From Ryuthela nishihirai (taxonomy: Eukaryota > Arthropoda > Arachnida > Araneae > Heptathelidae), in assembly GCA_038380435.1 (NCBI GenBank), contig JAWZYU010000698.1:1-64000 (forward strand): a DNA stretch of 64,000 nt. The letters are read 5' to 3'. The notes under the pieces are model-generated. The model worked only from the letters and a program-made list of their open reading frames with translations, was not told the origin of the DNA and made no database searches. The translations under genes and the position numbers were made by a program. Below are positions 1 through 9,457 of this stretch, in pieces; position 1 is the stretch's first letter; every line of letters starts with the position of its first letter.

Positions 1-452
1 TTTTTTCTGAATTCTGTAATCAACTATAGTGTTCGGATACTTTTTGAGCGACTGTACAGCGGTTCCCAACGGGCGTTTGTCTTCAGTTTTTCCTTAAAAA
101 TGGGTTAAACAGAATGTCTGAATTATTCTTAGATTAACATAGTTATCATGTTTTGACAATAAAAACTTTGGCGATTCATAGATATATTGTTATAATACTC
201 GTAAATTTGTGTACACTGTAAATATTATTTCGGACTAGTTTTAGGCAGGGGAAAAAATATTTAGTTTACCATGAAATAGGGCGTTAGAGAAGGTAAGGGG
301 AGGGGGAGGCGGCATAGAAAGAGTAAAGGTGGCGCTGGACACCGTTGGTTGGGAAACTTAAACATAATGGAAAACTACTTTAACCTTTAAGCGGCTATTC
401 AGATATTACCTTTCTGATTTTAATGCATATTTTTCCTAAAGTAAGGGCTTTG
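1..452. other. AT-rich non-coding DNA
   Basis: No gene, RNA or recognised repeat is visible. It is AT-rich and lies upstream of the first recognisable FAM20-like exon, so it is probably intronic. A purine-rich stretch (about 290-330) is the only compositional oddity. Confidence 0.5.
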
Positions 453-961
453 GTTGTTGGGTTGTTTTACCTCTGAGCGGCACTTTTTTGCACACCATGG
501 GCTAAATGGCCAGGTCACATGGACCCCCGAAGGCTCAGAGAAGGTTGGGGGAGGGGACCCACTGGAACAGCTGTTGGGAGACAGATGGTAGCCTCCCGTC
601 AAGGCCATTCAGCGTGTTCTTTAACGTTGGGTTGTTTTACCTCTGAGCGGCACTTTTTTGCACACCATGGGTTAAATGGCCAGGTCACATTGACCTCGAA
701 GGCTCAGAGAAGGTTGGGGGAGGGGACCCACTGGAACAGATGTTGGGAGACAGATGGTAGCCTCCCGTCAAGGCCATCCAGCGTGTTCTTTAACGTTCAC
801 AGGATATGGCTCTCCCGCACACGGGGTCACGGCTTAACGTCCCATCCGACGGACGGCGACCTTTCCAAGCCCATCGGTGTCCCCTACTGACCATGGGCAG
901 GGCGGGGAATTTTGCGGAGATAAATCTCAACGCTGACCCAGCTGGGACTCGAATCTGGGAA
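453..961 (-). mobile_element. tRNA-derived SINE-1, head truncated, two tail units
   Basis: On the minus strand this reads as the last part of a tRNA-like head (box B remnant GGGACTCGAATCTGGG in antisense near 945-960), then a conserved body ending near the CACGTTAAAGAAC motif, then two tail units of about 169 bp that end in GTAAAACAACCCAAC. The box A half of the head is missing after about 961, where the sequence changes to unrelated DNA. Open frames of 60-130 codons in this repeat recur in every copy and are not genes. Confidence 0.85.
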
Positions 962-1210
962 GGTTTGAAGAGTATGAAGTGAGTAGGATGGATGACGGAG
1001 AGGGAGGGGGGGGGTAAGCGCTCGAATGGGGCCGGTAGCATCGCAGCCCGGTAGAAAAAAATCTCATTGCTTAAGATGCATATGCAGCTGGGTTATTGAA
1101 AAAAAAAGTTACATTTTTTGTGATGATTTGATGTAGGTTCAAGGTAAAAATGGAGCAATGGTGAAATTAGCCTTTTAAGTGGCGCTCCCCACACCAAAAT
1201 TAGGATTAGA
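962..1210. other. Intronic DNA, no gene seen
   Basis: Unique-looking sequence with a G-rich run near 1003-1016. I see no coding or RNA signal. Confidence 0.5.
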
Positions 1211-1402
1211 ATACCCCCTCAAGCAGCTGCTTACCACAGAGGTTTGACAGTAGCCTGTCAGTTTATATGCCATAGTAGAAGGTCTGAGAGGATGGCAGGA
1301 CCTCAGCAGAAAAACGACACAAACATCCATGCCTTATCCGGGGCTCGAACCCAGGTCCCTTAGAACAGTAGCCAAGTGCGCTAACCACCCTGCACGGGAC
1401 GG
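1211..1402 (-). mobile_element. tRNA-derived SINE-2
   Basis: Read on the minus strand, this starts with a tRNA-like head: box A-like TGGTTAGCGC and box B GGGTTCGAGCCCC, followed by a short body and a terminal motif with the palindrome AAGCAGCTGCTT before GAGGGGGTATT. It matches the + strand copies at about 14504 and 15201 over head and tail. The head resembles Leu/Ser-type tRNAs. It has no intact cloverleaf context and is a dispersed repeat, so it is a SINE, not a tRNA gene. Confidence 0.8.
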
Positions 1403-1773
1403 CAACGTACGCATTCAACAACATATTCTGGAATGATGGATGAAATCTGGAACATCATATGAAGCGAACTAGAAATATCACAAAAATATTTCACTGATGG
1501 CCACTCTTCACTTAGAAGAAAACACGGTTGCAGGAGCCTTTGTTTCGTGTATTTTTTTAAGCGATAAATAGTGACAGCCGAATGTTCCTTCGTATACACT
1601 TTAAAATATCTTAAGGCCTCTCATGGATTCGGTGTTTCTTTATAATTTATGTTTGAGTGCACGGAATGGTCAATTTATTACTTGGTTCACGAGGATATAC
1701 GTTGCTCGGTTTTAAGGTTAAAATACATTTTCAATGAAGAAAATTCACAGAATTAACGTTTGTTTTTTCGTAG
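1403..1773. other. Intronic DNA before the first visible exon
   Basis: AT-rich sequence with no gene. It ends in a pyrimidine-rich tract and TAG acceptor (1771-1773) that leads into the first FAM20-like exon. Confidence 0.6.
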
Positions 1774-1898
1774 GGAGAATCTGACCAACTTGGAGCAATT
1801 TTACCTTCAGATCAGCCAAAAGGATCTCTATGGCGAAGATGAACTTCTCGTGGGTCCTGTGCTTCATGAGATGGCCACCAGGAGTATTGCTCATGTGG
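1774..1898 (+). CDS. FAM20C: FAM20C-like kinase, exon A
   Basis: An internal exon of 125 nt bounded by TTTTTTCGTAG and the donor GTAAGT at 1899. It encodes about 41 residues beginning ENLTNLEQFYLQISQKDLYG and ending RSIAHV, with one base left over at each end. This corresponds to the region just upstream of the N-lobe of the FAM20 family of Golgi/secreted kinases (FAM20C phosphorylates S-x-E motifs of secreted proteins; FAM20B phosphorylates xylose in proteoglycan linkers). Its phase matches exon B exactly. Earlier exons (signal anchor, start codon) are outside the window. Assignment to FAM20C rather than A or B rests mainly on exons C to E. Confidence 0.8.
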
Positions 1899-1945
1899 GT
1901 AAGTTATGACTGATGCATTCATCTGATAGAAAAGGCAACCACGTT

Positions 1946-2404
1946 AGTTGGGTTGGGTTGTTTTACCTCTGAGCGGCACTTTTTTGCACAACATGGGCTA
2001 AATGGCCAGGTCACATGGACCCCGAAGACTGAAATTTTCCCTGGCCCGATTTTTTCGATGGACCGAATTTTCCCGATGGACCGAAATTTTCCTTGGACTC
2101 AGAGAAGGTTGGGGTAGGGGACCCACTGGAACAGCTGTTGGGAGACAGATGGTAACCTCCCGTCAAGGTCATCCAGCGTGTTCTTTAACGTGCACAGCGT
2201 ATGGCTCTCCCGCACACGGGGCCACGGCCTAACGTCCCATCCGACGGACGGCGGCCTTTCCAAGCTCATCGGTGTCCCCTACTGACCGTGGGCAAGGCGG
2301 CGAATTTTGCGGAGATAAATCTCAACGCTGACCCAGTTGTGACTCGAACCTGGGATCTAGAGATTACGAGTCTGGCGCGCTACCGACTGAGCCACCAACG
2401 CCCC
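1946..2404 (-). mobile_element. SINE-1 copy with one tail unit and an insertion
   Basis: Same family as the copy at 453, with a full tRNA-like head in antisense (box B about 2340-2350, box A near 2380-2395). The single tail unit is interrupted at about 2028-2098 by 70 bp of foreign sequence, itself made of two or three imperfect repeats around GATGGACCGAATTTTCC. The stretch AGAAAAGGCAA upstream (about 1927) and AGAAAAGACAA downstream (about 2407) may be a decayed target-site duplication, but the left one is not directly adjacent. Confidence 0.8.
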
Positions 2405-2649
2405 AAAGAAAAGACAATTACAGCTGTAATGTAATTGGATATTCTTGAAATATTTTTGTTACCACAAAGAAGTAAAAAACACCGAGAATGAAGAATCCTT
2501 TTTTCAGCATGATGGCGCCCCTCCGCTACTCGCTGCAAATCGGCAATTGCCGATTTGCAGCAAATTTCAGGCCGTTGGATCGGTTAAGTAAGCAGAATTA
2601 GATCCTTAAGGAACCACCTAGTTCACCAGATCTAACTCCTTTTGACTCC
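2405..2649. other. Intronic DNA between SINEs
   Basis: No gene. It contains a perfect 30-bp palindrome, listed separately. Confidence 0.5.
2532..2561. repeat. Perfect 30-bp palindrome
   Basis: The two 15-nt halves are exact reverse complements with no spacer; the centre is CGGCAATTGCCG. It could be a relic of a transposon end-to-end junction or a chance palindrome. I found no second copy. Confidence 0.8.
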
Positions 2650-3539
2650 GTGGGGTGGCTCAGTCGGCAGCGCGCCAAGCTCGTAATCTGTAGTTCCCAG
2701 GTTCGAGTCCCAGCTGGGTCAACGTTGAGATTTCTTCCCGCAAAAATTCTTCGTCCTGCCCACGGTCAGTAGAGGACACCGATGGGCTTGAAAAGGCCGC
2801 CGTCTGTTGGATGGGACGTTAAGCCGTGGCTCCGTGTGTGGGAGAGAGCCATACCCTGTGCACGTTAAAGAATACACTGGATGGCCTTGACGGGAGGCTA
2901 CCATCTGACTCCCAACAGCTATTCCAGTGGGTCCCCTCCCCCGACCTTCTCTGAACCTTCGTGGTCCATGTGACCTGGCCATTTAGCCTATGGTTTGCAA
3001 AAAAGTGCCACTCAGAGGTAAAACAACCCAACTTTAAAGAACACGCTGGATGGCCTTTACGGGAGGCTACCATCTGTCTCCCAACAGCAATTCCAGTGGG
3101 TCCCCTCCCCCAACTTTCTCTGAGCCTTCGCGGTTCTTGTTACCTGGCCATTTAGCCCATGGTGTGCAAAAAAGTGCCACTCAGAGGAAAAACAACCCAA
3201 CGTTCAAGAACACGCTGGATGGCCTTGACGGGAGGCTACCATCTGTCTCCCAACAGCTGTTCCAGTGGATCCCCTCCCCCAAGTTTCTCTGAGCCTTCGG
3301 GGTCCATGTGACCTGGCTATTTAGCCCATGGTGTGCAAAGAAGTGCCGCTCAGAGGTAAAACAACCGAACGTTAAAGAACACGCTGGATGGCTTTGACGG
3401 GAGGTTACAATCTATCTCCCAACACCTATTCCAGTGGGTCCCCTCCCCCAACCTTCTCTGAGCCTTCGGGGTCTATGTGACCTGGCCATGTAGCCCATGG
3501 TGTGCAAAATAGTGCCGCTCAAAGGTAAAACAACCCAAC
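2650..3539 (+). mobile_element. SINE-1 copy, four tail units
   Basis: The tRNA-like head has box A TGGCTCAGTCGG at about 2655-2666 and box B GGTTCGAGTCC at about 2700. The conserved body follows to about 2862, then four tandem tail units of about 169 bp (each starting near TTAAAGAACACGCTGG) to GTAAAACAACCCAAC. TAACTCCTTTT upstream and TAACTCTTTT downstream may be a decayed target duplication. Confidence 0.88.
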
Positions 3540-3919
3540 ACACCATTAACTCTTTTCTCTGCGATTAAATGAAAGGTGCAATCAATTATCCGTCATGGCC
3601 AAAAGTCATCAATGAAATGCAGGACACGATTTCGCGAAAGCAACTCTGGGATGTTCCTTTGGTGTACCTTTCTTTATTGGCATGCCATTTGTTTTCCTTT
3701 CCCGCAACAAATGAAGCAGCTATAAATGTTCAATGTTGCAAAGCTGTTCTTCATAATTTCCTGTATACTGTTTATGTATTACTATCATTGTACATTACGA
3801 ATTAAGCTTAAGAATTACTGATCTAATAATACAGGATCATTATTGGTTCTATTCTGAGTTCTTTTTTACACTGCTTTCTTTTTTTTATCCTTAACTGTTC
3901 CGTGCCTTGATGTCTGCAG
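3540..3919. other. Intronic DNA
   Basis: Unique AT-rich sequence with no supported gene. It ends in a pyrimidine-rich tract and the acceptor TCTGCAG that precedes exon B. Confidence 0.55.
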
Positions 3920-3998
3920 ATGAAAAGGAAGGGGGCACTCAACTGAAGTTAATCATCACATACGAAGATGGCAGCCAAGCGCTCTTCAAACCCATGAG
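3920..3998 (+). CDS. FAM20C: FAM20C-like kinase, exon B
   Basis: A 79-nt exon between the acceptor GATGTCTGCAG and the donor GTAAGG. It encodes DEKEGGTQLKLIITYEDGSQ followed by ALFKPMR. The GGTQLKLI and QALFKPM strings are hallmarks of the FAM20C/A N-lobe (strand segments around the nucleotide-binding Lys region). The first codon is completed by the last base of exon A, and the exon ends after two bases of an Arg codon that exon C completes. Confidence 0.92.
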
Positions 3999-4020
3999 GT
4001 AAGGCCAATTTGCAATTCTG

Positions 4021-4569
4021 GTTGTTGGATTGTTTTACCTCTGAGCGGCACTTTTTTGCACACCATGGGCTAAATGGCCAGGTCACATAGACCCCGAAGG
4101 CTCAGAGAAGGTTGGGGGAGGCGACCCACTGGAACAGCTGTTGGGAGACAGATGGTAGCCTCCCGTCAAGGCCATCCAGCTTGTTCTTTAACGTTGGGTT
4201 GTTTTACCTCTGAGCGGCACTTTTTTGCACACCATCGGCTAAATGGCCAGGTCACATGGACCCCGAAGGCTCAGAGAATGTTGGGGGAGGGGACCCACTG
4301 GAACAGCTGTTGGGAGACAGATGGTAGCTTCCCGTCAAGGCCATCCAGCGTGTTCTTGAACGTGCACAGGGTATGGCTCTCCCATACACGGAGCCACGAC
4401 CTAATATCGCATCCGATGGACGGCGGCCTTTCCAAGCCCATCGGTGTCCCCTACTGACCATGGGCAGGGCGGGGAATTTTGCGGAGATAAATCTCAACGC
4501 TGACCCAAGCTGGGACTCGAACTTGGGAACTACAGATTACGAGCCTGGCGCGCTACCGACAGCCACCCC
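4021..4569 (-). mobile_element. SINE-1 copy, two tail units
   Basis: Antisense copy directly after exon B (22 bp past its end). It has two tail units, the body (about 4370-4500) and the head with box B at about 4515-4526. The box A side is damaged (GACAGCCACCCC at the end). No convincing flanking duplication was seen. Confidence 0.85.
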
Positions 4570-5061
4570 ATGAACCTGTAAGAGAACGGACACACCACCA
4601 ACTTAATGTGCGTTGGAAGAGAATCAAAAATTCCTTCCCAACAGTTGAAAAACCACGATACAATTACGGCGTCTGAAATCTGCTAATAAACTCTTCGACC
4701 ATAGATAGAATAGACTGCAATTGGCCCAAAAAATTGTTTCGGCGGGAGTGAGGATGGCGGGCCGTGCGATTAAAAAAATTAGAATGCCATGAGTTAATGC
4801 AGTGTAGATTGATGTTTGTGCTCATCGCGAAGGGTACGTTAATTTTAATGTGGCTTAATTCAGTGCTTCTCAAAGCGGTGGTGCCGGTGCGCAGCGAACT
4901 GCCTGGAAAGAAAGAAACAGGTTTCCAGAATCATAACACTGATATGCCATATCACCACACTTCGCACGTTCCAACCAACGAGATAAAGTAGATAGAGTGC
5001 GCAACCGGTTCCAAAAGTTGATGCAATTTGAACGACATTTTGCCCACCATTTACATGACCG
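4570..5061. other. Intronic DNA
   Basis: No gene or recognised repeat. Short open frames here lack any family resemblance or splice context. Confidence 0.5.
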
Positions 5062-5073
5062 CCGTAATGTAAA

Positions 5074-5794
5074 GGGTTGGGTTGTTTTACCTCTGAGCGG
5101 CACTTTTTTGCACACCATGGGCTAAATGGCCAGGTCACATGGACCCCGAAGGCTCACAGAAGGTTGGGGGAGGGTACCCACTGGAACAGCTGTTGGGAGA
5201 CAGATGGTAGCCTCCCGTCAAGGCCATCCAGCGTGTTCTTTAACGTTGGGTTGTTTCACCTCTGAGCGGCACTTTTTTGCACACCATGGGCTAAATGGCC
5301 AGGTCACAAGAACCCCGAAGGCTCAGAGAAGGTTGGGGGAGGGGACCCACTGGAACAGCTGTTGGGAGACAGATGGTAGCCTCCCGTCAAGGCCATCCAG
5401 CGTGTTCTTTAACGTTGGGTTGTTTTACCTCTGAGTGGCCCTTTTTTGCACACCATGGGCTAAATGGCCAGGTCACATGGACCCGAAAGCTCAGAGAAGT
5501 TTGGGGGAGGGGACCCACTGGAATAGCTGTTGGGAGACAGATGGTAGCTCCCGTCAAGGCCATCGAACGTGTTCTTTAACGTGCACAGGGTATGGCTCTC
5601 CCGCACACGGGGCCACGGCTTAACGTCCCATCCGACGGACGGCGGCCTTTCCAAGCCCATCGGTGTCCCCTACTGACCGTGGCCAAGGCGGGGAATTTCA
5701 CGGAGATAAATCTCAACGCTCATCCAGCTGGGACTCGAACCTGGGAACTGCAGATTACGAGCCTGGCGCGCTACTGACTGAGCCACCGCGCCCC
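5074..5794 (-). mobile_element. SINE-1 copy with 12-bp target duplication, three tail units
   Basis: A complete antisense copy: three 169-bp tail units, body, and head ending GACTGAGCCACCGCGCC. It is flanked by CCGTAATGTAAA at 5062-5073 and again at 5795-5806, an exact 12-bp target-site duplication. This fixes both element ends and shows that the tail array moved, or expanded in place, as part of one insertion. Confidence 0.95.
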
Positions 5795-5806
5795 CCGTAA
5801 TGTAAA

Positions 5807-6216
5807 ATATGGGTACTAAACCTAAGTAGTTAAAAATTGTTTTTTTTTTTTTTCAAAATTATGTTTAAAAAATTTGAAAGTTAAATTTTCGTTCTTAGGA
5901 TAAAATCCAGTCAGTCATGATAGTCGAACCTTTAATAGCCTATAAAAATATTGTATTTAACAAAAAAAAGAAAAAATATCAGTTAAAAGATCACGTTATT
6001 TTCATACTTTTTTGAAAGTTAATATTTTGTTTGATACTGCAATTTAATGAAAATAGAAACTCCTTTGTTTATTAAGGCATGTAAACACAATACTATGAAA
6101 AGCTACCACTAATGTGCCCTTTACATGTAAAGGGTTGGCATTAATGAGCCTAATTTAGCTTCAGACTGGGGGTGCTGTAACACAGTGGTTGCTCACTCTA
6201 TTTATTCTATCTCACT
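5807..6216. other. AT-rich intronic DNA
   Basis: No gene. It contains homopolymer T tracts (about 5839-5853) and an A-rich stretch near 5960-5977. Confidence 0.5.
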
Positions 6217-7953
6217 GGGGGGCGGGGGCTCAGTCGATAACGCACCAAGCTCGTAATCTGTAGTTCCCAGGTTCGAGCCCCAGCTGGGTCAGCGTTGAGA
6301 TTTATTTCCGCAAAATTCCCCGCCCTGCCCACGGTCAGTAGGGGACACCGATGGGCTTGGAAAGGCCGCCGTCCGTCGGATGGGACGCTAAGTTGTGGCC
6401 CCTTGTGCGGGAGAGCCATATCCTGTGCACGTTAAAGAACACGCTGGATGGTCTTGACGGGAGGCTACCATCTGTCTCCCAACAGCTGTTCCAGTGGGCC
6501 CCCTCCCCCAACCTTCTCTGAGTCTTCGGGGTCCATGTGACCTGGCCATTTAGCCCATGGTGTGCAAAAAAGTGCCGCTCAGAGGTAAAACAACCCAACG
6601 TTAAAGAACACGCTGGATGGCCTTGACGGGAGGTTACCATCTGTCTCCCAACAGCTGTTCCAGTGGGTCCCCTCCCCCAACCTTCTCTGAGCCTTCGGGG
6701 TCTATGTGACCTGACCATTTAGCCCATGGTGTGCAAAAAAGTGCCGCTCAGAGGTAAAACAACCCAACGTTAAAGAACACGCTGGATGGCCTTGACGGGA
6801 GGTTACCATCTGTCTTCCAACAGCTGTTCCAGTGGGTCCCCTCCCCCAACCTTCTCTGAGCCTTCGGGGTCCATGTGACCTGGCCATTTAGCCCATGATG
6901 TGCAAAAAAAGTGCCGCTGAGAGGTAAAACGACCCAACGTTAAAGCACACGCTGGATGGCCTTGACGGGAGGCTACCATCTGTCTCCCAACAGCTGTTCC
7001 AGTGGGCCCCCTCCCCCAACCTTCTCTGAGCCTTCAGGGTCCACGTCACCTGGCCACTCAGCCCATGGTGTGCAAAAAAGTGCCGCTCAGAGGCAAAATA
7101 ATCCAATGTTAAAAATCACGCTGGATGGCCTTGACGGGAGGTTACCATCTTTCTCCCAACAGCTGTTCCAGTGGGTCCCCTCCCCCACCCTTCTCTGAGC
7201 CTTCGGGGTCCATGTGACCTGGCCATTTAGCCCATGGTGTGCAAAAAAACTGCCGCTCAGAGGCAAAATAATCCAATGTTAAAAATCACGCTGGATGGCC
7301 TTGACGGGAGGCTACCATCTGTCTCCCAACAGCTCTTCCAGTGGGTCCCCTCCCCCAACATTCTCTGAGCCTTCGGGGTCCATGTGACCTGGCCATTTAG
7401 CCCATGGTGTGCAAAAAAGTGCCGCTTAGAGGTAAAACAACCCAACGTTAAAGAACACCCTGGATGGCCTTGACGGGAGGCTACCATCTGTCTCCCAACA
7501 GCTGTTCCAGTGGGCCCCCTCCCCCAATCTTCTCTGAGCCTTCGGGGTCCATGTGACCTGGCCATTTAGCCCATCGTGTGCAAAAAAGTGCCGCTCAGAG
7601 GTAAAACGACCCAACGTTAAAGAACACGCTGGATGGCTTTGACGGGAGGCTACCATCTGTCTCCCAACAGCTATTCCAGTGGGTCCCCTCCCCCAACCTT
7701 CTCTGAGCCTTCGGGGTCCTTGTGACCTGGCCATTTAGCCCATGGTGTGCAAAAAAGTGCCGCTCAGAGGTAAAACAACCCAACGTGAAAGAACACGCTG
7801 GATGGCCTTGACGGGAGGCTACCATCTGTCTCCCAACAGCTGTTCCAGTGGGTCCCCTACCCCAACCTTCTCGGAGCCTTCGGGGTCCATGTGATCTGAC
7901 CATTTAGCCCATGGTGTGCAAAAAAGTGCCGCTCAGAGGTAAAACAACCCAAC
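6217..7953 (+). mobile_element. SINE-1 copy, nine tail units
   Basis: The head is at about 6217-6290 (box A weakened to GGCTCAGTCGATAAC, box B GGTTCGAGCCC) and the body runs to about 6430. Nine tandem units of about 169 bp then start near 6431, 6600, 6769, 6940, 7109, 7278, 7447, 7617 and 7786. It ends ACAACCCAAC. CTATCT flanks both sides (about 6208 and 7954), a possible short target duplication. Long minus-strand open frames here follow the 169-bp period and are not genes. Confidence 0.9.
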
Positions 7954-8240
7954 CCTATCTAATTGGTTCCAACACTCCAGATGACGCCATTTTTGTAGGG
8001 ATGGGGAAAGCTTCATGCGCAAAGACATACCTTGTTTCTTGATAGGTGGCCAGCAGCTCCAGGAGAATTTGCCGCCAACGGATCTCAGAAGGTAGAACTT
8101 CTGGCCCGTACATCACGTGCAAGACTTGATGGTCCGCGACATCAGTCAGTTTGAGAATTACTGGATTAATCCATGAGTTAAAATTCGGCATTTGAGTTTC
8201 TTTCCTTAAAAGTGAATGCATTTTCCTCTCTGTCAGCCAG

Positions 8241-8333
8241 GTTCCCCAGAGATAAGGAGACTGATCCGAACCATTTCTACTTCGTTGACTTCGAGCGTCA
8301 TAACAGCGAGATAGCTGCTTTCCACTTGGACAG
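8241..8333 (+). CDS. FAM20C: FAM20C-like kinase, exon C
   Basis: A 93-nt exon between the acceptor CTGTCAGCCAG and the donor GTAAGT. It encodes [20 protein letters not shown] then [11 protein letters not shown]. The [20 protein letters not shown] block is one of the most conserved in FAM20 kinases and includes acidic residues of the active-site region. The acceptor is placed at the second of two nearby AGs because this gives the right phase and a segment length that fits the family. An SINE-1 copy lies 184 bp downstream. Confidence 0.95.
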
Positions 8334-8504
8334 GTAAGTTGGAACTTTTTCAGCCTTGCAAGTACGTTTCGGTTTAAGATTAACATCCAATTCTCCTACT
8401 AAGCCAAACTCAACTTTACGAAGACTAAGTATTTAGTCAATTTAAATTAATGATTCATGGATTTGAATGATTACACTTATTAAGCTTTAATCAATAATTT
8501 AACA

Positions 8505-8517
8505 CCAATTTAACAGA
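8505..8517 (+). repeat. Left target-site duplication of SINE-1
   Basis: CCAATTTAACAGA here is repeated exactly at 9071-9083, bracketing the SINE at 8518-9070. Confidence 0.9.
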
Positions 8518-9070
8518 GGGGCGGGGGTGGCTCAGTCGGTAGCGCGCCAGGCTCGTAATCTGTAGTGCCCAGGTTCGAGTCCTAGCTGGGTCAGCGTTGA
8601 GATTTATTTCCGCAAAATTCCCCGACCTGCCAACAGTCTATAGGGAACACCGATGGGCTTGGAAAGGCCGCCGTCCGTCGGATGGGACGTACAGCCATGG
8701 CGCCGTGTATGGGAGAGCCATACCCTGTGCACGTTAAAGAACACGCTCGATGGCCTTGACTGGAGTCTACCATCTGTCTCCCAACAGCTGTTCCAGTGGG
8801 TCCCCTCCCAAAACCTTCTCTGAGCTTTCGGGGTCCATGTGACCTGGCCATTTAGCCCATGGTGTGCAAAAAAGTGCCGCTCAGAGGTAAAACAACCCAA
8901 CGTTAAAGAACAAGCTGGATGGCCTTGATGGGAGGCTACCATCTGTCTCCCAACAGTTGTTCCAGTGGGTCCCCTCCCCCAACCTTCTCTGAGCCTACGG
9001 GGTCCATGTGACCTGGCCATTTAGCCTATGGTGTGCAAAAAAGTGCCGCTCAGAGGTAAAACAATCCAAC
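8518..9070 (+). mobile_element. SINE-1 copy with 13-bp target duplication, two tail units
   Basis: The head has box A GTGGCTCAGTCGGTAGCGCG and box B GGTTCGAGTCC, followed by the body and two tail units (starting about 8734 and 8903), ending ACAATCCAAC. The exact 13-bp duplication on both sides defines the ends, in agreement with the copies at 5074 and 35187. Confidence 0.95.
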
Positions 9071-9083
9071 CCAATTTAACAGA

Positions 9084-9457
9084 AGGATCTTGTTGCATAG
9101 ATTATTATGCGTTGTATTCTTTTAAATGCAATTAGTCCTCTCAATGAGTCAGTCTACAGTTGAAGAACCACAGTCAGTCCACAGTTGAAGTTGAACTTTC
9201 AATGAGAACAACATATTTGTTATCCTTTGTGTTGTGTATTTTCGGGGTTTTTTTTAATTATAATATTTATGTTAATAGTGGATAATTATCAACTAATAAC
9301 CGGATTTTTCCGGGATAGTAAACATCTAGTTCACCGGTGAACTTATCCTGGTTTAGCGCCGGTTTTACCTTCGGATTAGCCTAGTTCAGCCCCAGGTTTT
9401 ATCTTCGGATGAACCTTGTATTAATCGCTTACCATGTTAAAAATCCATGATCTAGAG
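9084..9457. other. Intronic DNA
   Basis: No gene. It contains a duplicated phrase around CAGTCCACAGTTGAAG, with a second similar phrase just before it, and a 14-bp palindrome GTTCACCGGTGAAC. Nothing further is supported. Confidence 0.5.

Noticed and set aside
7955..8386. Minus-strand 143-codon frame opposite FAM20-like exon C
   Set aside because: It is the shadow of the exon and intron on the other strand; the + strand reading has clear FAM20 homology and splice sites.
9331..9344. 14-bp palindrome GTTCACCGGTGAAC as a regulatory site
   Set aside because: Too short to be remarkable in 64 kb and without a nearby promoter or repeat copy.
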